This document shows, piece by piece, positions 1-7,430 of a stretch of 64,000 nucleotides of DNA; position 1 is the first letter of the stretch; each line of letters starts with the position of its first letter. The position numbers and the translations under genes were made by a program. Origin of the DNA: SPGG2 sp964194625 (GTDB lineage: Bacteria; Pseudomonadota; Gammaproteobacteria; Acidiferrobacterales; SPGG2); contig CAXMNC010000151.1 in assembly GCA_964194625.1 (NCBI GenBank), positions 1 to 64,000 on the forward strand, given 5' to 3'. A model generated the notes under the pieces. That model was not told the origin of the DNA. It saw nothing but the letters and a program-made list of their open reading frames with translations, and searched no databases.

Positions 1-823
1 CATAGGCAGCGTTCAAAATTGTCTTGCCACCAAGAGTCTTCTCGACAAACTCCTTCACCGGAACGTGATTCCGGTAAATCTTACCGCTTAACAGAGCGGG
101 AATTGTCATATGTGTATAGGAAAAAACGCCCAGGTTTTCTCTGAAAAAGACGAAACCTTTCAGCGCAGATCTGAAGCGCGCCCCATCCTCACGATCGCTG
201 ACGATTTCCTCGAATACATCGGATTGAAATCCGTCGAGTACGATATGCAGCACGTTCTTGCGGGAGGAGAATCGCTGCATTTGCATTAGCGCGTCGGCAG
301 AGAACTTGTTGTCGGCCTTTTCCGCCAATGCGGGGCGATTCTGAATACCCACAGCTAGAGCAAAGATTAGCTGCAGAGAAAAAGTTGCAACCGCCAGATA
401 GACAATCGGCCTCTCAATACGACGGTGAAAAACAATGCCGATCAGGATCACGCCAAACCAGATTCCCAGATCTATCCACCCGCGCCACGCATCCTGTGCC
501 CAATCAATGCCCCGACCATTCATTAACCCGTATTCCCACACCAGCATATTACCCTGGACCCAAAGCAGCAGACTGACTGCAGCGAGCAGGATCAAGTAAC
601 GGCGGAAAACTGATTCGGTCAGAAACGCTCCGATTAACCCGAACGCGGCAATGAGAAATATGGCGGGACGGAGATACAGGCCCAGGATCGTAGAGAGCGA
701 GACCGCAAATTCGTCAGGGTTACCAACATACAGGGTGAGGGGAACAAACAGAAAAATATTAGACGCCAGTATGGCGCCTAAGCCTATTGCCTTGACTGTT
801 TGCAATTGGCGACCACCGGTCAT
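1..823 (-). CDS. Sulfatase/alkaline-phosphatase-superfamily membrane protein, C-terminus cut by window edge
   Basis: Reading the minus strand from an ATG at 823 gives an open frame of 274 codons that runs off position 1. The N-terminal half has about five hydrophobic segments (near residues 10-32, 45-70, 73-90, 115-130, 137-155). It is followed by NVLHIVLDGFQSDVFEEIV near residue 190, the metal-binding start of the sulfatase/LTA-synthase fold, and then THMTIPALLSG. Such proteins transfer or hydrolyse phospho- or sulfo-groups on the outer face of the inner membrane; the substrate here is unknown. It lies 33 bp downstream of the methyltransferase gene on the same strand, so probably in one operon. 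Most of the catalytic domain lies outside the window. Confidence 0.85.
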   Translation of the reverse strand, partial: MTGGRQLQTVKAIGLGAILASNIFLFVPLTLYVGNPDEFAVSLSTILGLYLRPAIFLIAAFGLIGAFLTESVFRRYLILLAAVSLLLWVQGNMLVWEYGLMNGRGIDWAQDAWRGWIDLGIWFGVILIGIVFHRRIERPIVYLAVATFSLQLIFALAVGIQNRPALAEKADNKFSADALMQMQRFSSRKNVLHIVLDGFQSDVFEEIVSDREDGARFRSALKGFVFFRENLGVFSYTHMTIPALLSGKIYRNHVPVKEFVEKTLGGKTILNAAY

Positions 824-856
824 TCTCGATACCTCAGATTGCGTGAACTCACCACA

Positions 857-2248
857 TCAGCGCCGTTTGTACCAGTATAGGCGGCGGTTGGCGGCGGACA
901 CCGTAACAGATTTCACGATATCGACTTTCGCTTCCAGAGCGCGTGCGAACCCCTGTTCGTTATAATCATCGAAAATATCCTCTCGCAGCCGTAACAACGT
1001 TTGCACCATGGGGTCGGACTTTTGTACGAATTCGATGATTCCGGTGGGTGCCATACTCACCAGCCAATCCACCACGCCGCCCAATGGGGCATTCTTTCCG
1101 ATCGCAAGATGATGAACAACCGCGAGCGCCAACACACCGTCGCCATTGGCGCGTTGCATAAGACCCATGCGTTCGGTTTGTCCCCAACCCTGGTTAGGAG
1201 GTGGATTAGCGGCATCGAGAAACAATGGCAAAAAGTCTAAACGCTCAGTCTTGGCGCGAGCGAATGCAGTATCCAAAGCCCCTTGATCGAAATCGAATCC
1301 CACCACGAACTCAGCCCCGGCTTCCAGGGCGGCCTTGGAGTAGTCTCCTGTATTGCAACCGATGTCCCATAGCATCTTGGGCTTTGTCGCGGCTACGAAC
1401 TCTGAAATGAATCGCCTTTTTGCCCGCGCTTCGTCGGACGCGTAGCTGTTGTCCTGGGCGTAATCCACCCACACAGTTTTTCCCGTGTCTGCTGGCTCGA
1501 GTTTTGCGATCCATTTACGTAACCCGCGCAGCATCTGTTGAAAAGCAATCAGTGGCAGTTTTTTTTCTTTGACCCGTTGCGCATTGTCTTTGCTGGTCGA
1601 TTTTCTCTGAAATCTCGCCTGCAGCACCACGTGCGTCAACACATTCCACGAGAATTTGCTTGTCCAGGGTAGTATTCGGCTGAGGTCTTGCGCGGTTATT
1701 CCCTCTAACGTGCCGCGATACCAAGAATTGTGTGGGATCCCAAGCAACGCTCTAAGCAGCAACGGGTTGACAAACTGCTCACAGAATTGGCGATGTCCAA
1801 TCCAAAACTCGCCTTCTCGATAGCGTCGAAAGGACAGGTTGTCGATGAACACAGGGTCAACTCCGCGGAACTGTATGTTGTACGCGGTTGCATCGGAGAG
1901 AGTTACTCCGTGGTCTAAGGCTTCGAGATGGATGTCTAACTGTAATAAGGCAGCGACTTTAAGAGCGGCGAAGGGCCATTCGTACGGGTAGGAAACAAAT
2001 GGCAACATCGGATGTTCCAGTACATAGTGGGCACCCTGGGCGCACTGTCCCAGCCGACCGGGATCTACTTTTTTTTCGGCGACAACGCGGCCGTCATCAA
2101 TAAGGCGATCTAGGAAACCCTTGGATCTGACAAATTCGAAGTCTTCCACCGCACTGGGCATAACGGTGCGGAACACACAGCCATCGACCACGTAGACCCT
2201 TCCGCTGGGGTCCCGAAACGAACCGGTATCGGTGCGCGCGGGATCCAT
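857..2248 (-). CDS. NoeA-like class I SAM-dependent methyltransferase
   Basis: 463 residues. The C-terminal half carries a Rossmann methyltransferase motif I (LWDIGCNTGDYS, near residue 295) and a following acidic strand end (VVGFDFDQGA). The N-terminal half, beginning with a DPSGRVYVVDG-type segment, resembles the family that includes rhizobial NoeA, a host-specificity nodulation methyltransferase; that assignment is from memory of the family. The acceptor is unknown, but the adjoining sulfatase-like protein suggests a cell-surface glycan or lipid. The gene starts 10 bp after the small YLDPGTGS gene. No signal peptide, so it should be cytoplasmic. Confidence 0.75.
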   Translation of the reverse strand: MDPARTDTGSFRDPSGRVYVVDGCVFRTVMPSAVEDFEFVRSKGFLDRLIDDGRVVAEKKVDPGRLGQCAQGAHYVLEHPMLPFVSYPYEWPFAALKVAALLQLDIHLEALDHGVTLSDATAYNIQFRGVDPVFIDNLSFRRYREGEFWIGHRQFCEQFVNPLLLRALLGIPHNSWYRGTLEGITAQDLSRILPWTSKFSWNVLTHVVLQARFQRKSTSKDNAQRVKEKKLPLIAFQQMLRGLRKWIAKLEPADTGKTVWVDYAQDNSYASDEARAKRRFISEFVAATKPKMLWDIGCNTGDYSKAALEAGAEFVVGFDFDQGALDTAFARAKTERLDFLPLFLDAANPPPNQGWGQTERMGLMQRANGDGVLALAVVHHLAIGKNAPLGGVVDWLVSMAPTGIIEFVQKSDPMVQTLLRLREDIFDDYNEQGFARALEAKVDIVKSVTVSAANRRLYWYKRR

Positions 2249-2258
2249 ATGATGATTC

Positions 2259-2540
2259 CTAGTTCTCGGGGTCCTGTTCGGGGTTCGAATCCGCTAACTT
2301 CTTGGAAGAAAACAAGGAAGAAAAGAAGTTTTTGACGCGCGCCCAATATAGTCCGGCCGCCGCCATAGCGGCGGCAATGCCCGCTAACAGTCCCTGTAGG
2401 ATGATGCTGCCGGTGCCGGGGTCGAGGTAGGCATGCGCGGGTGACGTATACAACACCGTCAGACATGCGACGGCCATTAGCCCGCGGGCACGCATAGTAG
2501 GTCCAGTCCCGATTCCTGGAGAATTGTCTGCTTTTGCCAT
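2259..2540 (-). CDS. Small membrane protein with YLDPGTGS motif
   Basis: About 93 residues from the ATG at 2540, which has a GGAG six bases upstream; an in-frame GTG at 2552 is less likely. A signal-like hydrophobic segment ends in SPAHA, followed by the conserved AYLDPGTGSIILQ motif, a Gly/Ala-rich transmembrane helix, a short basic stretch and an acidic tail. Proteins with this motif often sit beside sulfatase-like and methyltransferase genes like those here. Function is not known. It is the first gene of the three-gene minus-strand module. Confidence 0.75.
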   Translation of the reverse strand: MAKADNSPGIGTGPTMRARGLMAVACLTVLYTSPAHAYLDPGTGSIILQGLLAGIAAAMAAAGLYWARVKNFFSSLFSSKKLADSNPEQDPEN

Positions 2541-2552
2541 ACTGATCTCCAC

Positions 2553-2914
2553 TCGCCGCTAGTCGCGGTGCTAGAAACACCTAATTCAATAAATCATAGA
2601 CTCTCGTCAGCCAGTTCTTCAAGGTTCGACGTGATGTGAGCAGAAGTTAGGTTCCAATCTGGGACTATTTCTAGATTACCCAGAAGGCTAAACTTAGTGG
2701 GTACAAAGTAATCTATGTAGTAGCTCGCTTCGCAGGGAGCAGGTCGGACGTTCGAATCGTCTCCGGGGCGCCATTTGAAGCAGGGACTGTCCACACCGAT
2801 GCCACACATCAATTAATGGCTAGTATAGTCGCACTTAAGTGCGGGCGTGACTGGCACATCACAGTCTCATCTATGAGCCCTCGGGGCACCTCCCCGTAAC
2901 TGAGCCACGGCACG
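2553..2914. other. Intergenic region between accessory module and ccm operon
   Basis: About 360 bp without a convincing gene, between the divergent YLDPGTGS gene and ccmA. It holds a tRNA 3'-half-like sequence (2721-2773) and a perfect 12-bp palindrome, GCACTTAAGTGC (2831-2842), next to a TAGTATAG stretch that could be a -10 element for ccmA. The short frames here look spurious; one simply reads through the tRNA-like segment. Confidence 0.6.
2721..2773 (+). repeat. tRNA 3'-half-like fragment (possible att-site remnant)
   Basis: The segment ends GGACG-TTCGAAT-CGTCT, a complete T-arm with one G-T wobble, followed by CCGGGGC, a discriminator G and an encoded CCA (2771-2773). Upstream, GCTC and GAGC could form part of an anticodon stem. 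The complementary 5' acceptor strand (GCCCCGG) and a D-arm are missing at the expected distance, so this is not a functional tRNA. Integrases often use tRNA 3' ends and leave such duplicates. It lies exactly between the accessory module and the housekeeping ccm genes. Amino acid identity cannot be assigned. Confidence 0.5.
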
Positions 2915-3532
2915 ATGAACCTGCTCGAGACCTCCAAGGTGGAATGTGTTCGCGGTGACCGGCCGCTGGTCAGCGACCTCTCCTTTAACCTGCGCGACGG
3001 CGAGCTATTGCACATAGTTGGTCGCAACGGTAGCGGCAAGACCACACTTCTGCGTACCCTCTGCGGCTTATCGCGACCCAACGCAGGCCAAATCAGATGG
3101 AACAGCACTGACATCCACGCGCTCGGCGACGACTATCGCGCCTTACTCGCTTACGTCGGCCACGCTAATGGCGTGCAAGGAGATCTAACAGCGGAAGAAA
3201 ATCTACATGTGGCGACGCGCCTAGACAATGGCACCGATACTTTGGTGAAGGCTGCGCTTGAACGCATGGGATTGACCCGCTTTGCTCACCTTCCGACCAA
3301 AGTGTTGTCACAGGGCCAGCAGCGGCGCCTGGCCCTGGCGAGACTCTTAGTTTCGGAAAAGAATCTTTGGATTCTTGACGAACCTTTCGCCGGACTTGAT
3401 GCCGATTCCGTGGCGGTAATGGAGGACATGCTCACCGACTACCTGGCGCGTGGGTGCATGGTGGTGGTTACTTCCCACCAAAAAATCGGCTGTAGCGCCA
3501 AGGCCACTCAACACATTAATCTCGACTCGTGA
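2915..3532 (+). CDS. ccmA: CcmA, heme exporter ATP-binding protein
   Basis: 205 residues, the usual length for CcmA. Walker A is GRNGSGKTTLL near residue 36, the ABC signature is LSQGQQRRLALARLL, and Walker B with the D-loop is LWILDEPFAGLD. With CcmB it forms the ABC transporter whose ATPase activity releases holo-CcmE from the CcmC-heme-CcmE complex during cytochrome c maturation. It is the first gene of ccmABCDE-ccmG. The end overlaps the ccmB GTG start by four bases (GTGA), a sign of translational coupling. Confidence 0.95.
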   Translation: MNLLETSKVECVRGDRPLVSDLSFNLRDGELLHIVGRNGSGKTTLLRTLCGLSRPNAGQIRWNSTDIHALGDDYRALLAYVGHANGVQGDLTAEENLHVATRLDNGTDTLVKAALERMGLTRFAHLPTKVLSQGQQRRLALARLLVSEKNLWILDEPFAGLDADSVAVMEDMLTDYLARGCMVVVTSHQKIGCSAKATQHINLDS

Positions 3533-4212
3533 CTTCATCCAGTCTATTCGTCGCTGTCCGCTGCGTGTTTGTACGGGAGGTTACGGTGGCCTTACGCCGT
3601 AGCACGGATGTTCTGACACCACTCGTCTTTTTTGTCATCGTCATTAGCCTGTTCCCACTCGGGGTCGGGCCCGAACCAAACCTGTTGAGCACTATGGCCC
3701 CAGGAGTAATCTGGGTAGCCGCACTGCTAGCAACCATGTTGTCGCTGAGCCGTCTGTTTGCCAACGACTACGCCGATGGCACGCTCGAACAGCTTACCCT
3801 CACACCGCACCCGTTGACGACGCTTGTTCTCGCCAAAATAATGGCCCACTGGTTGCTCACCGGCCTACCGTTAGTGCTGATTTCACCCCTGTTAGCGCTA
3901 CAACTAAACTTTCAGTATGAAAATATGGGAATACTTGTTGCGTCACTCCTGCTGGGAACACCTGTGTTAAGCCTCATTGGAAGCGTTGGCGCGGCGCTGA
4001 CACTGGGATTACGCGGTGGCGGTGTGTTGCTTTCGTTGCTAGTTTTGCCGTTGTATACTCCGGTACTCATTTTTGGTGCTGGGGCAGTATCAACCTACGC
4101 CTTGGGCATGGATGTAGAAGCCCACCTGTCGCTGTTGACAGCCCTCTTGGTATTGTCTGTGATCTTTACCCCTTGGGTTACTGCTATCGCCTTGCGAATC
4201 TCACTCGACTAA
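3529..4212 (+). CDS. ccmB: CcmB, heme exporter permease subunit
   Basis: 227 residues with about six transmembrane helices. The LFANDYADGTLEQLTLTPHPL segment region after the first helices is typical of CcmB. It starts with GTG overlapping the ccmA stop. In the inner membrane it pairs with CcmA as the transporter half that acts on CcmC and CcmE during heme delivery. It is followed after 13 bp by ccmC. Confidence 0.93.
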   Translation: MTSSSLFVAVRCVFVREVTVALRRSTDVLTPLVFFVIVISLFPLGVGPEPNLLSTMAPGVIWVAALLATMLSLSRLFANDYADGTLEQLTLTPHPLTTLVLAKIMAHWLLTGLPLVLISPLLALQLNFQYENMGILVASLLLGTPVLSLIGSVGAALTLGLRGGGVLLSLLVLPLYTPVLIFGAGAVSTYALGMDVEAHLSLLTALLVLSVIFTPWVTAIALRISLD

Positions 4213-4225
4213 GCGCGCAACACGG

Positions 4226-4957
4226 ATGTACAAGTACGCCTCTCCTAAGAGCTTCTACCCATTCGCCGGACGCCTCATTCCTTGGCTCGGGGCATTGGCC
4301 GTCCTGTTGCTCGTCGTTGGCTTGTATTGGGGCCTATTCGTAGCGCCGGCTGACTATCAACAGGGTGAAAGCTATCGCATCATATTTATCCATGTCCCTA
4401 GTGCCTGGATGTCCATGTTTGTCTATGTCGTCATGGCAGCAGCCGGCGCGCTAGCGCTCACATGGAAGACAAAGCTGGCTGAGGTTCTGGCCAGCGCCTG
4501 CGCGCCGATCGGCGCATCGTTTACCCTTGTTACGCTGGTTACCGGTTCAATATGGGGCAAGCCCATGTGGGGCACGTGGTGGGTTTGGGACGCGCGGCTA
4601 ACCTCAGAACTCATCCTTTTGTTTCTCTACATCGGCTTTATGGCGTTGGAGGCAAGCATCGAAGAACCTCGCCGGGCAGCCCGAGCCGCCGCCGTCCTTG
4701 CCCTAGTCGGCGTCGTCAACATTCCTATCATCCATTTCTCCGTCGAATGGTGGAATACCCTGCATCAGCCGGCCTCAGTCAGTAAACTAGGCGCGCCCTC
4801 CATTCATCCCAGTATGCTGGTGCCGCTGCTGATAATGGTCATTGGTTTCAAGCTTTATTTTGCTACTGTTGTCTTAATGCGTATGCGTTACGCGATTTTG
4901 GAGCGCGAAAAATATACGCAATGGGTCGCAGAGGTAGTGGGAACGAAAGCGCAATGA
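4226..4957 (+). CDS. ccmC: CcmC, heme lyase for CcmE
   Basis: 243 residues, six transmembrane helices. The tryptophan-rich WWD signature reads WGTWWVWDARLTSELIL and lies in a periplasmic loop. The two heme-ligand histidines sit in IFIHVPSAWMS and IIHFSVEWWN. The protein holds heme and attaches it covalently to CcmE. The stop overlaps the ccmD ATG (ATGA at 4954-4957). Confidence 0.96.
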   Translation: MYKYASPKSFYPFAGRLIPWLGALAVLLLVVGLYWGLFVAPADYQQGESYRIIFIHVPSAWMSMFVYVVMAAAGALALTWKTKLAEVLASACAPIGASFTLVTLVTGSIWGKPMWGTWWVWDARLTSELILLFLYIGFMALEASIEEPRRAARAAAVLALVGVVNIPIIHFSVEWWNTLHQPASVSKLGAPSIHPSMLVPLLIMVIGFKLYFATVVLMRMRYAILEREKYTQWVAEVVGTKAQ

Positions 4958-5127
4958 GCTGGTCAGAATTTATTTCGATGGGTGGATATGGTGTCTATGT
5001 CTGGAGCGCCTATGGTTTCGCGATCATCATTCTGGTCATTAACGTGATTATACCCATGCGACGGCGAAGCGTGGTGCTTAGAGCCTTGCGCCAGTTTATC
5101 GTTACACAAACAGTTCAAGAGAAATGA
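4954..5127 (+). CDS. ccmD: CcmD, small heme exporter subunit
   Basis: 57 residues from the ATG at 4954, which overlaps the ccmC stop; an in-frame ATG at 4921 inside ccmC is less plausible. The sequence has the CcmD pattern: short N-terminus with GGYGVYVWSAYG, one membrane helix rich in Ile/Val, then a basic cytoplasmic tail. CcmD is needed to release holo-CcmE from CcmABC. The stop overlaps the ccmE start. Confidence 0.9.
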   Translation: MSWSEFISMGGYGVYVWSAYGFAIIILVINVIIPMRRRSVVLRALRQFIVTQTVQEK

Positions 5128-5549
5128 AACCACGACACAAAAGAATGGCGGTTATTGTGGTCAGCGTCGTGGGCTTTACTGTCGCCGCATTATTCGTGCT
5201 AAACGCGTTTCGTAGCAATCTGGTATTTTTCTATAGTCCCAGCGAAGTGTTAGCCGGCGAGGCGCCGCGGGCGCAACGCTTTCGCGTTGGTGGCCTTGTT
5301 GTACAAGGCAGCGTCAAGAAAAGCGGGGCGAAAGTAGATTTCATTGTTACCGATATGAACGCAAAAATCAGTGTGCATTATGAGGGCATCTTGCCCGACC
5401 TATTTCGTGAGGGACAAGGGATTGTGGCACAAGGCAGGCTCATGGCGAATAATCGGTTTGTCGCCGACGAGGTACTCGCCAAGCATGATGAAAACTACAT
5501 GCCGCCAGAAGTCGCTGACGCCTTAGCCAAGCAAGCCAAGGACCAGTGA
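5124..5549 (+). CDS. ccmE: CcmE, periplasmic heme chaperone
   Basis: 141 residues: N-terminal membrane anchor (about residues 9-27) and a periplasmic OB-fold domain. The heme-attachment His is in the conserved AKHDENYMPPE segment near the C-terminus, which ends in an extended charged tail. CcmE carries covalently bound heme from CcmC to the CcmFH ligase. It overlaps both neighbours by four bases (ccmD, ccmG). Confidence 0.95.
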   Translation: MKPRHKRMAVIVVSVVGFTVAALFVLNAFRSNLVFFYSPSEVLAGEAPRAQRFRVGGLVVQGSVKKSGAKVDFIVTDMNAKISVHYEGILPDLFREGQGIVAQGRLMANNRFVADEVLAKHDENYMPPEVADALAKQAKDQ

Positions 5550-6097
5550 AAAAGTTTCTTATCCCGATCGGTTCGTTCGCCGCGCTCGGCCTATTGCTAG
5601 TCTATGCGCTGTCACAAATGCAATCGGGCGAGTTATCGCCACGCAAGATTCCATCACCATTAATCGGCAAGCCACTACCGTCGTTTACGTTACCGGTACT
5701 GCACGAGCCGACACGACAAGTATCCGCCAAGGATTTAAAGGGGCAAGTCTACTTGGTCAATGTGTGGGCGTCGTGGTGCGTCGCTTGCAGGATTGAACAC
5801 CCACTCCTCATGGAAATCGCTCGCCAGGCAATCGCACCGATAATTGGGCTCGACTATAAAGACGAAAGCGCCGATGGCCTTGCATGGTTGGCTGACCACG
5901 GCAATCCCTACCAAGTTAGCCTCATGGATACCAACGGCCGTGTCGGCATTGAGCTCGGTGTCTATGGGGTTCCCGAAACTTTTGTTATCGATGCAAAAGG
6001 CATCATACGCTACAAGCACATCGGCCCGATAAATGCTGAGGTCCTGAGCAAAGTCCTACTTCCGAAGATCAAAGAGCTCAAGGCGACTGGCAGCTGA
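5546..6097 (+). CDS. ccmG: CcmG/DsbE, thioredoxin-like thiol:disulfide oxidoreductase
   Basis: 183 residues with an N-terminal membrane anchor (residues 3-24) and a thioredoxin fold. The active site is WASWCVACRIEHP and the cis-proline region is YGVPETFVID, typical of CcmG. It reduces the apocytochrome CXXCH thiols together with CcmH. It follows ccmE directly here, since ccmF lies on the opposite strand. The stop is one base from the stop of the convergent ccmI, so no terminator separates the two blocks. Confidence 0.94.
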   Translation: MKKFLIPIGSFAALGLLLVYALSQMQSGELSPRKIPSPLIGKPLPSFTLPVLHEPTRQVSAKDLKGQVYLVNVWASWCVACRIEHPLLMEIARQAIAPIIGLDYKDESADGLAWLADHGNPYQVSLMDTNGRVGIELGVYGVPETFVIDAKGIIRYKHIGPINAEVLSKVLLPKIKELKATGS

Positions 6098-6098
6098 G

Positions 6099-6974
6099 CT
6101 ACTCTTGAAGACGGGAGTTCGCTTCAGCGATAGCGTGGCGTACTTGCGGCAGAACCTGACCGTCCGCCGGTAACCGCTTTGCCAAGTGCTCCCAAGAGTT
6201 TAAGGCTACACGGAACTCGCCTTTCTCATACGCGGCCACACCAAGAAACCACAAGGCACCGGGGTGATCCGGGTTCAATTCATGCAGCTTGCTAAATAGC
6301 GTGAAAACTTGGCCACTGGTTTGTCCTGGGTTCTCGTTATACAAGAGCGCCGCGTATTCGGATAGCACCTCGGGGTTTTCGGGGGCCAGCTGGTAGGCCT
6401 TGGCATATGCAGCCTTCGCCTCGGGTATGCGGTTCAGAACCTGATAAGAGCGCCCCAATCTCGCCCAACCGGCTGGATCATTGGGCTGCTGAGCCAAACG
6501 TTTCTCCAAACGGGCCACCATATCCAGCACCATGGGCGGCACCTGCGGTGCCTGCGCGACCTCGGCCCCCTTGGACGACAAGCGTTGTGGAATTGTCTGA
6601 TTGGTACCGATGAACAGCAAAGCGGTAACCAGTGGAACCCCCACCGCCAATACCACCACCGTGGCGCCACGCGCGGACTTAGTGAGCGCTGCCGGCTGAT
6701 CGCCGGATGATGTTTCTAGATCCTCAAGCGTACGCAAGACATCGGCCAACTCTGCTTCCAGCCGTCGTTTCTCATCGTGCGCCACTTGTGCATCCATACC
6801 TTGATTGGCCATCTCCGCTTCCAATTCGCCGAGCTGTACAAGCAGACGCTCACGTACAAGCTGTAGTTGATGGTAGCGCTCGCCGTGCCGTTCACCAGCA
6901 GGGGCCCAGGGCCGCACAAGCAGCCAGACGGTGCCGGCGAGAATGAACAACGCCAAAAAGATCAGGCCCACCAT
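6099..6974 (-). CDS. ccmI: CcmI, cytochrome c maturation TPR protein
   Basis: 291 residues. An N-terminal membrane helix (1-22) is followed by a cytoplasmic coiled-coil-like loop rich in Glu, Leu and Arg, a second membrane helix near residue 110, and a periplasmic TPR domain (GWARLGRSYQVLNRIPEAKAAY). This is the CcmI layout; the TPR domain presents apocytochrome c to the CcmFH ligase. Third gene of the minus-strand block ccmF-ccmH-ccmI, starting 3 bp after ccmH. Confidence 0.9.
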   Translation of the reverse strand: MVGLIFLALFILAGTVWLLVRPWAPAGERHGERYHQLQLVRERLLVQLGELEAEMANQGMDAQVAHDEKRRLEAELADVLRTLEDLETSSGDQPAALTKSARGATVVVLAVGVPLVTALLFIGTNQTIPQRLSSKGAEVAQAPQVPPMVLDMVARLEKRLAQQPNDPAGWARLGRSYQVLNRIPEAKAAYAKAYQLAPENPEVLSEYAALLYNENPGQTSGQVFTLFSKLHELNPDHPGALWFLGVAAYEKGEFRVALNSWEHLAKRLPADGQVLPQVRHAIAEANSRLQE

Positions 6975-6977
6975 AGC

Positions 6978-7430
6978 TCAGTCCTGCTCACGTGCAGCGC
7001 GCACCCGCGCGATATCTTCGTCAGAAAGTTCAGGCGCCGGTGGCAACGGCTGGCGGAGACGGCGGCGAACAAACATGATGGCAAAGGCGCCCATCACCAA
7101 AAGCAATAGTGGAGGCAGAAACCAAACTGCGGCACCCGCACGATCGACGGGTGGTTTGAGTAGGATGTAGTTTCCATAGCGCTCTACGAAATAGGCGATG
7201 ATTTCGTCCGGCGCCTTTCCGGCCTGCAATTGTTCGCGAATGATCGCCCGCATATCGCGCGCAAGGTCGGCGTTAGAATCTGAGATGGGTTGATTCTGAC
7301 AGACCGCACAGCGCAACAACTTGGCGATCTCCAGCATTTGGCGCTCCAGCGGGTCTTCGCTAACCTCGGCCGCAAATGAGGGCGCAACTACCAGCACCAA
7401 GACGAGAAATGCACCGTTTATGCTGGTCAT
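6978..7430 (-). CDS. ccmH: CcmH, apocytochrome thiol reductase subunit
   Basis: 150 residues with a cleavable signal sequence (about 1-20), the redox motif LRCAVCQNQPISDSNADLA, and a C-terminal membrane helix with a basic cytoplasmic tail. It works with CcmG to keep the heme-binding cysteines reduced and is part of the CcmFH heme ligase. The start overlaps the ccmF stop by four bases. It is a short CcmH without the fused TPR domain, which is separate here as CcmI. Confidence 0.94.
   Translation of the reverse strand: MTSINGAFLVLVLVVAPSFAAEVSEDPLERQMLEIAKLLRCAVCQNQPISDSNADLARDMRAIIREQLQAGKAPDEIIAYFVERYGNYILLKPPVDRAGAAVWFLPPLLLLVMGAFAIMFVRRRLRQPLPPAPELSDEDIARVRAAREQD

Noticed and set aside
2275..2300. 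GGGTTCGAATCC like a T-arm
   Set aside because: Inside the 3' end of the YLDPGTGS gene, with no other tRNA arms nearby.
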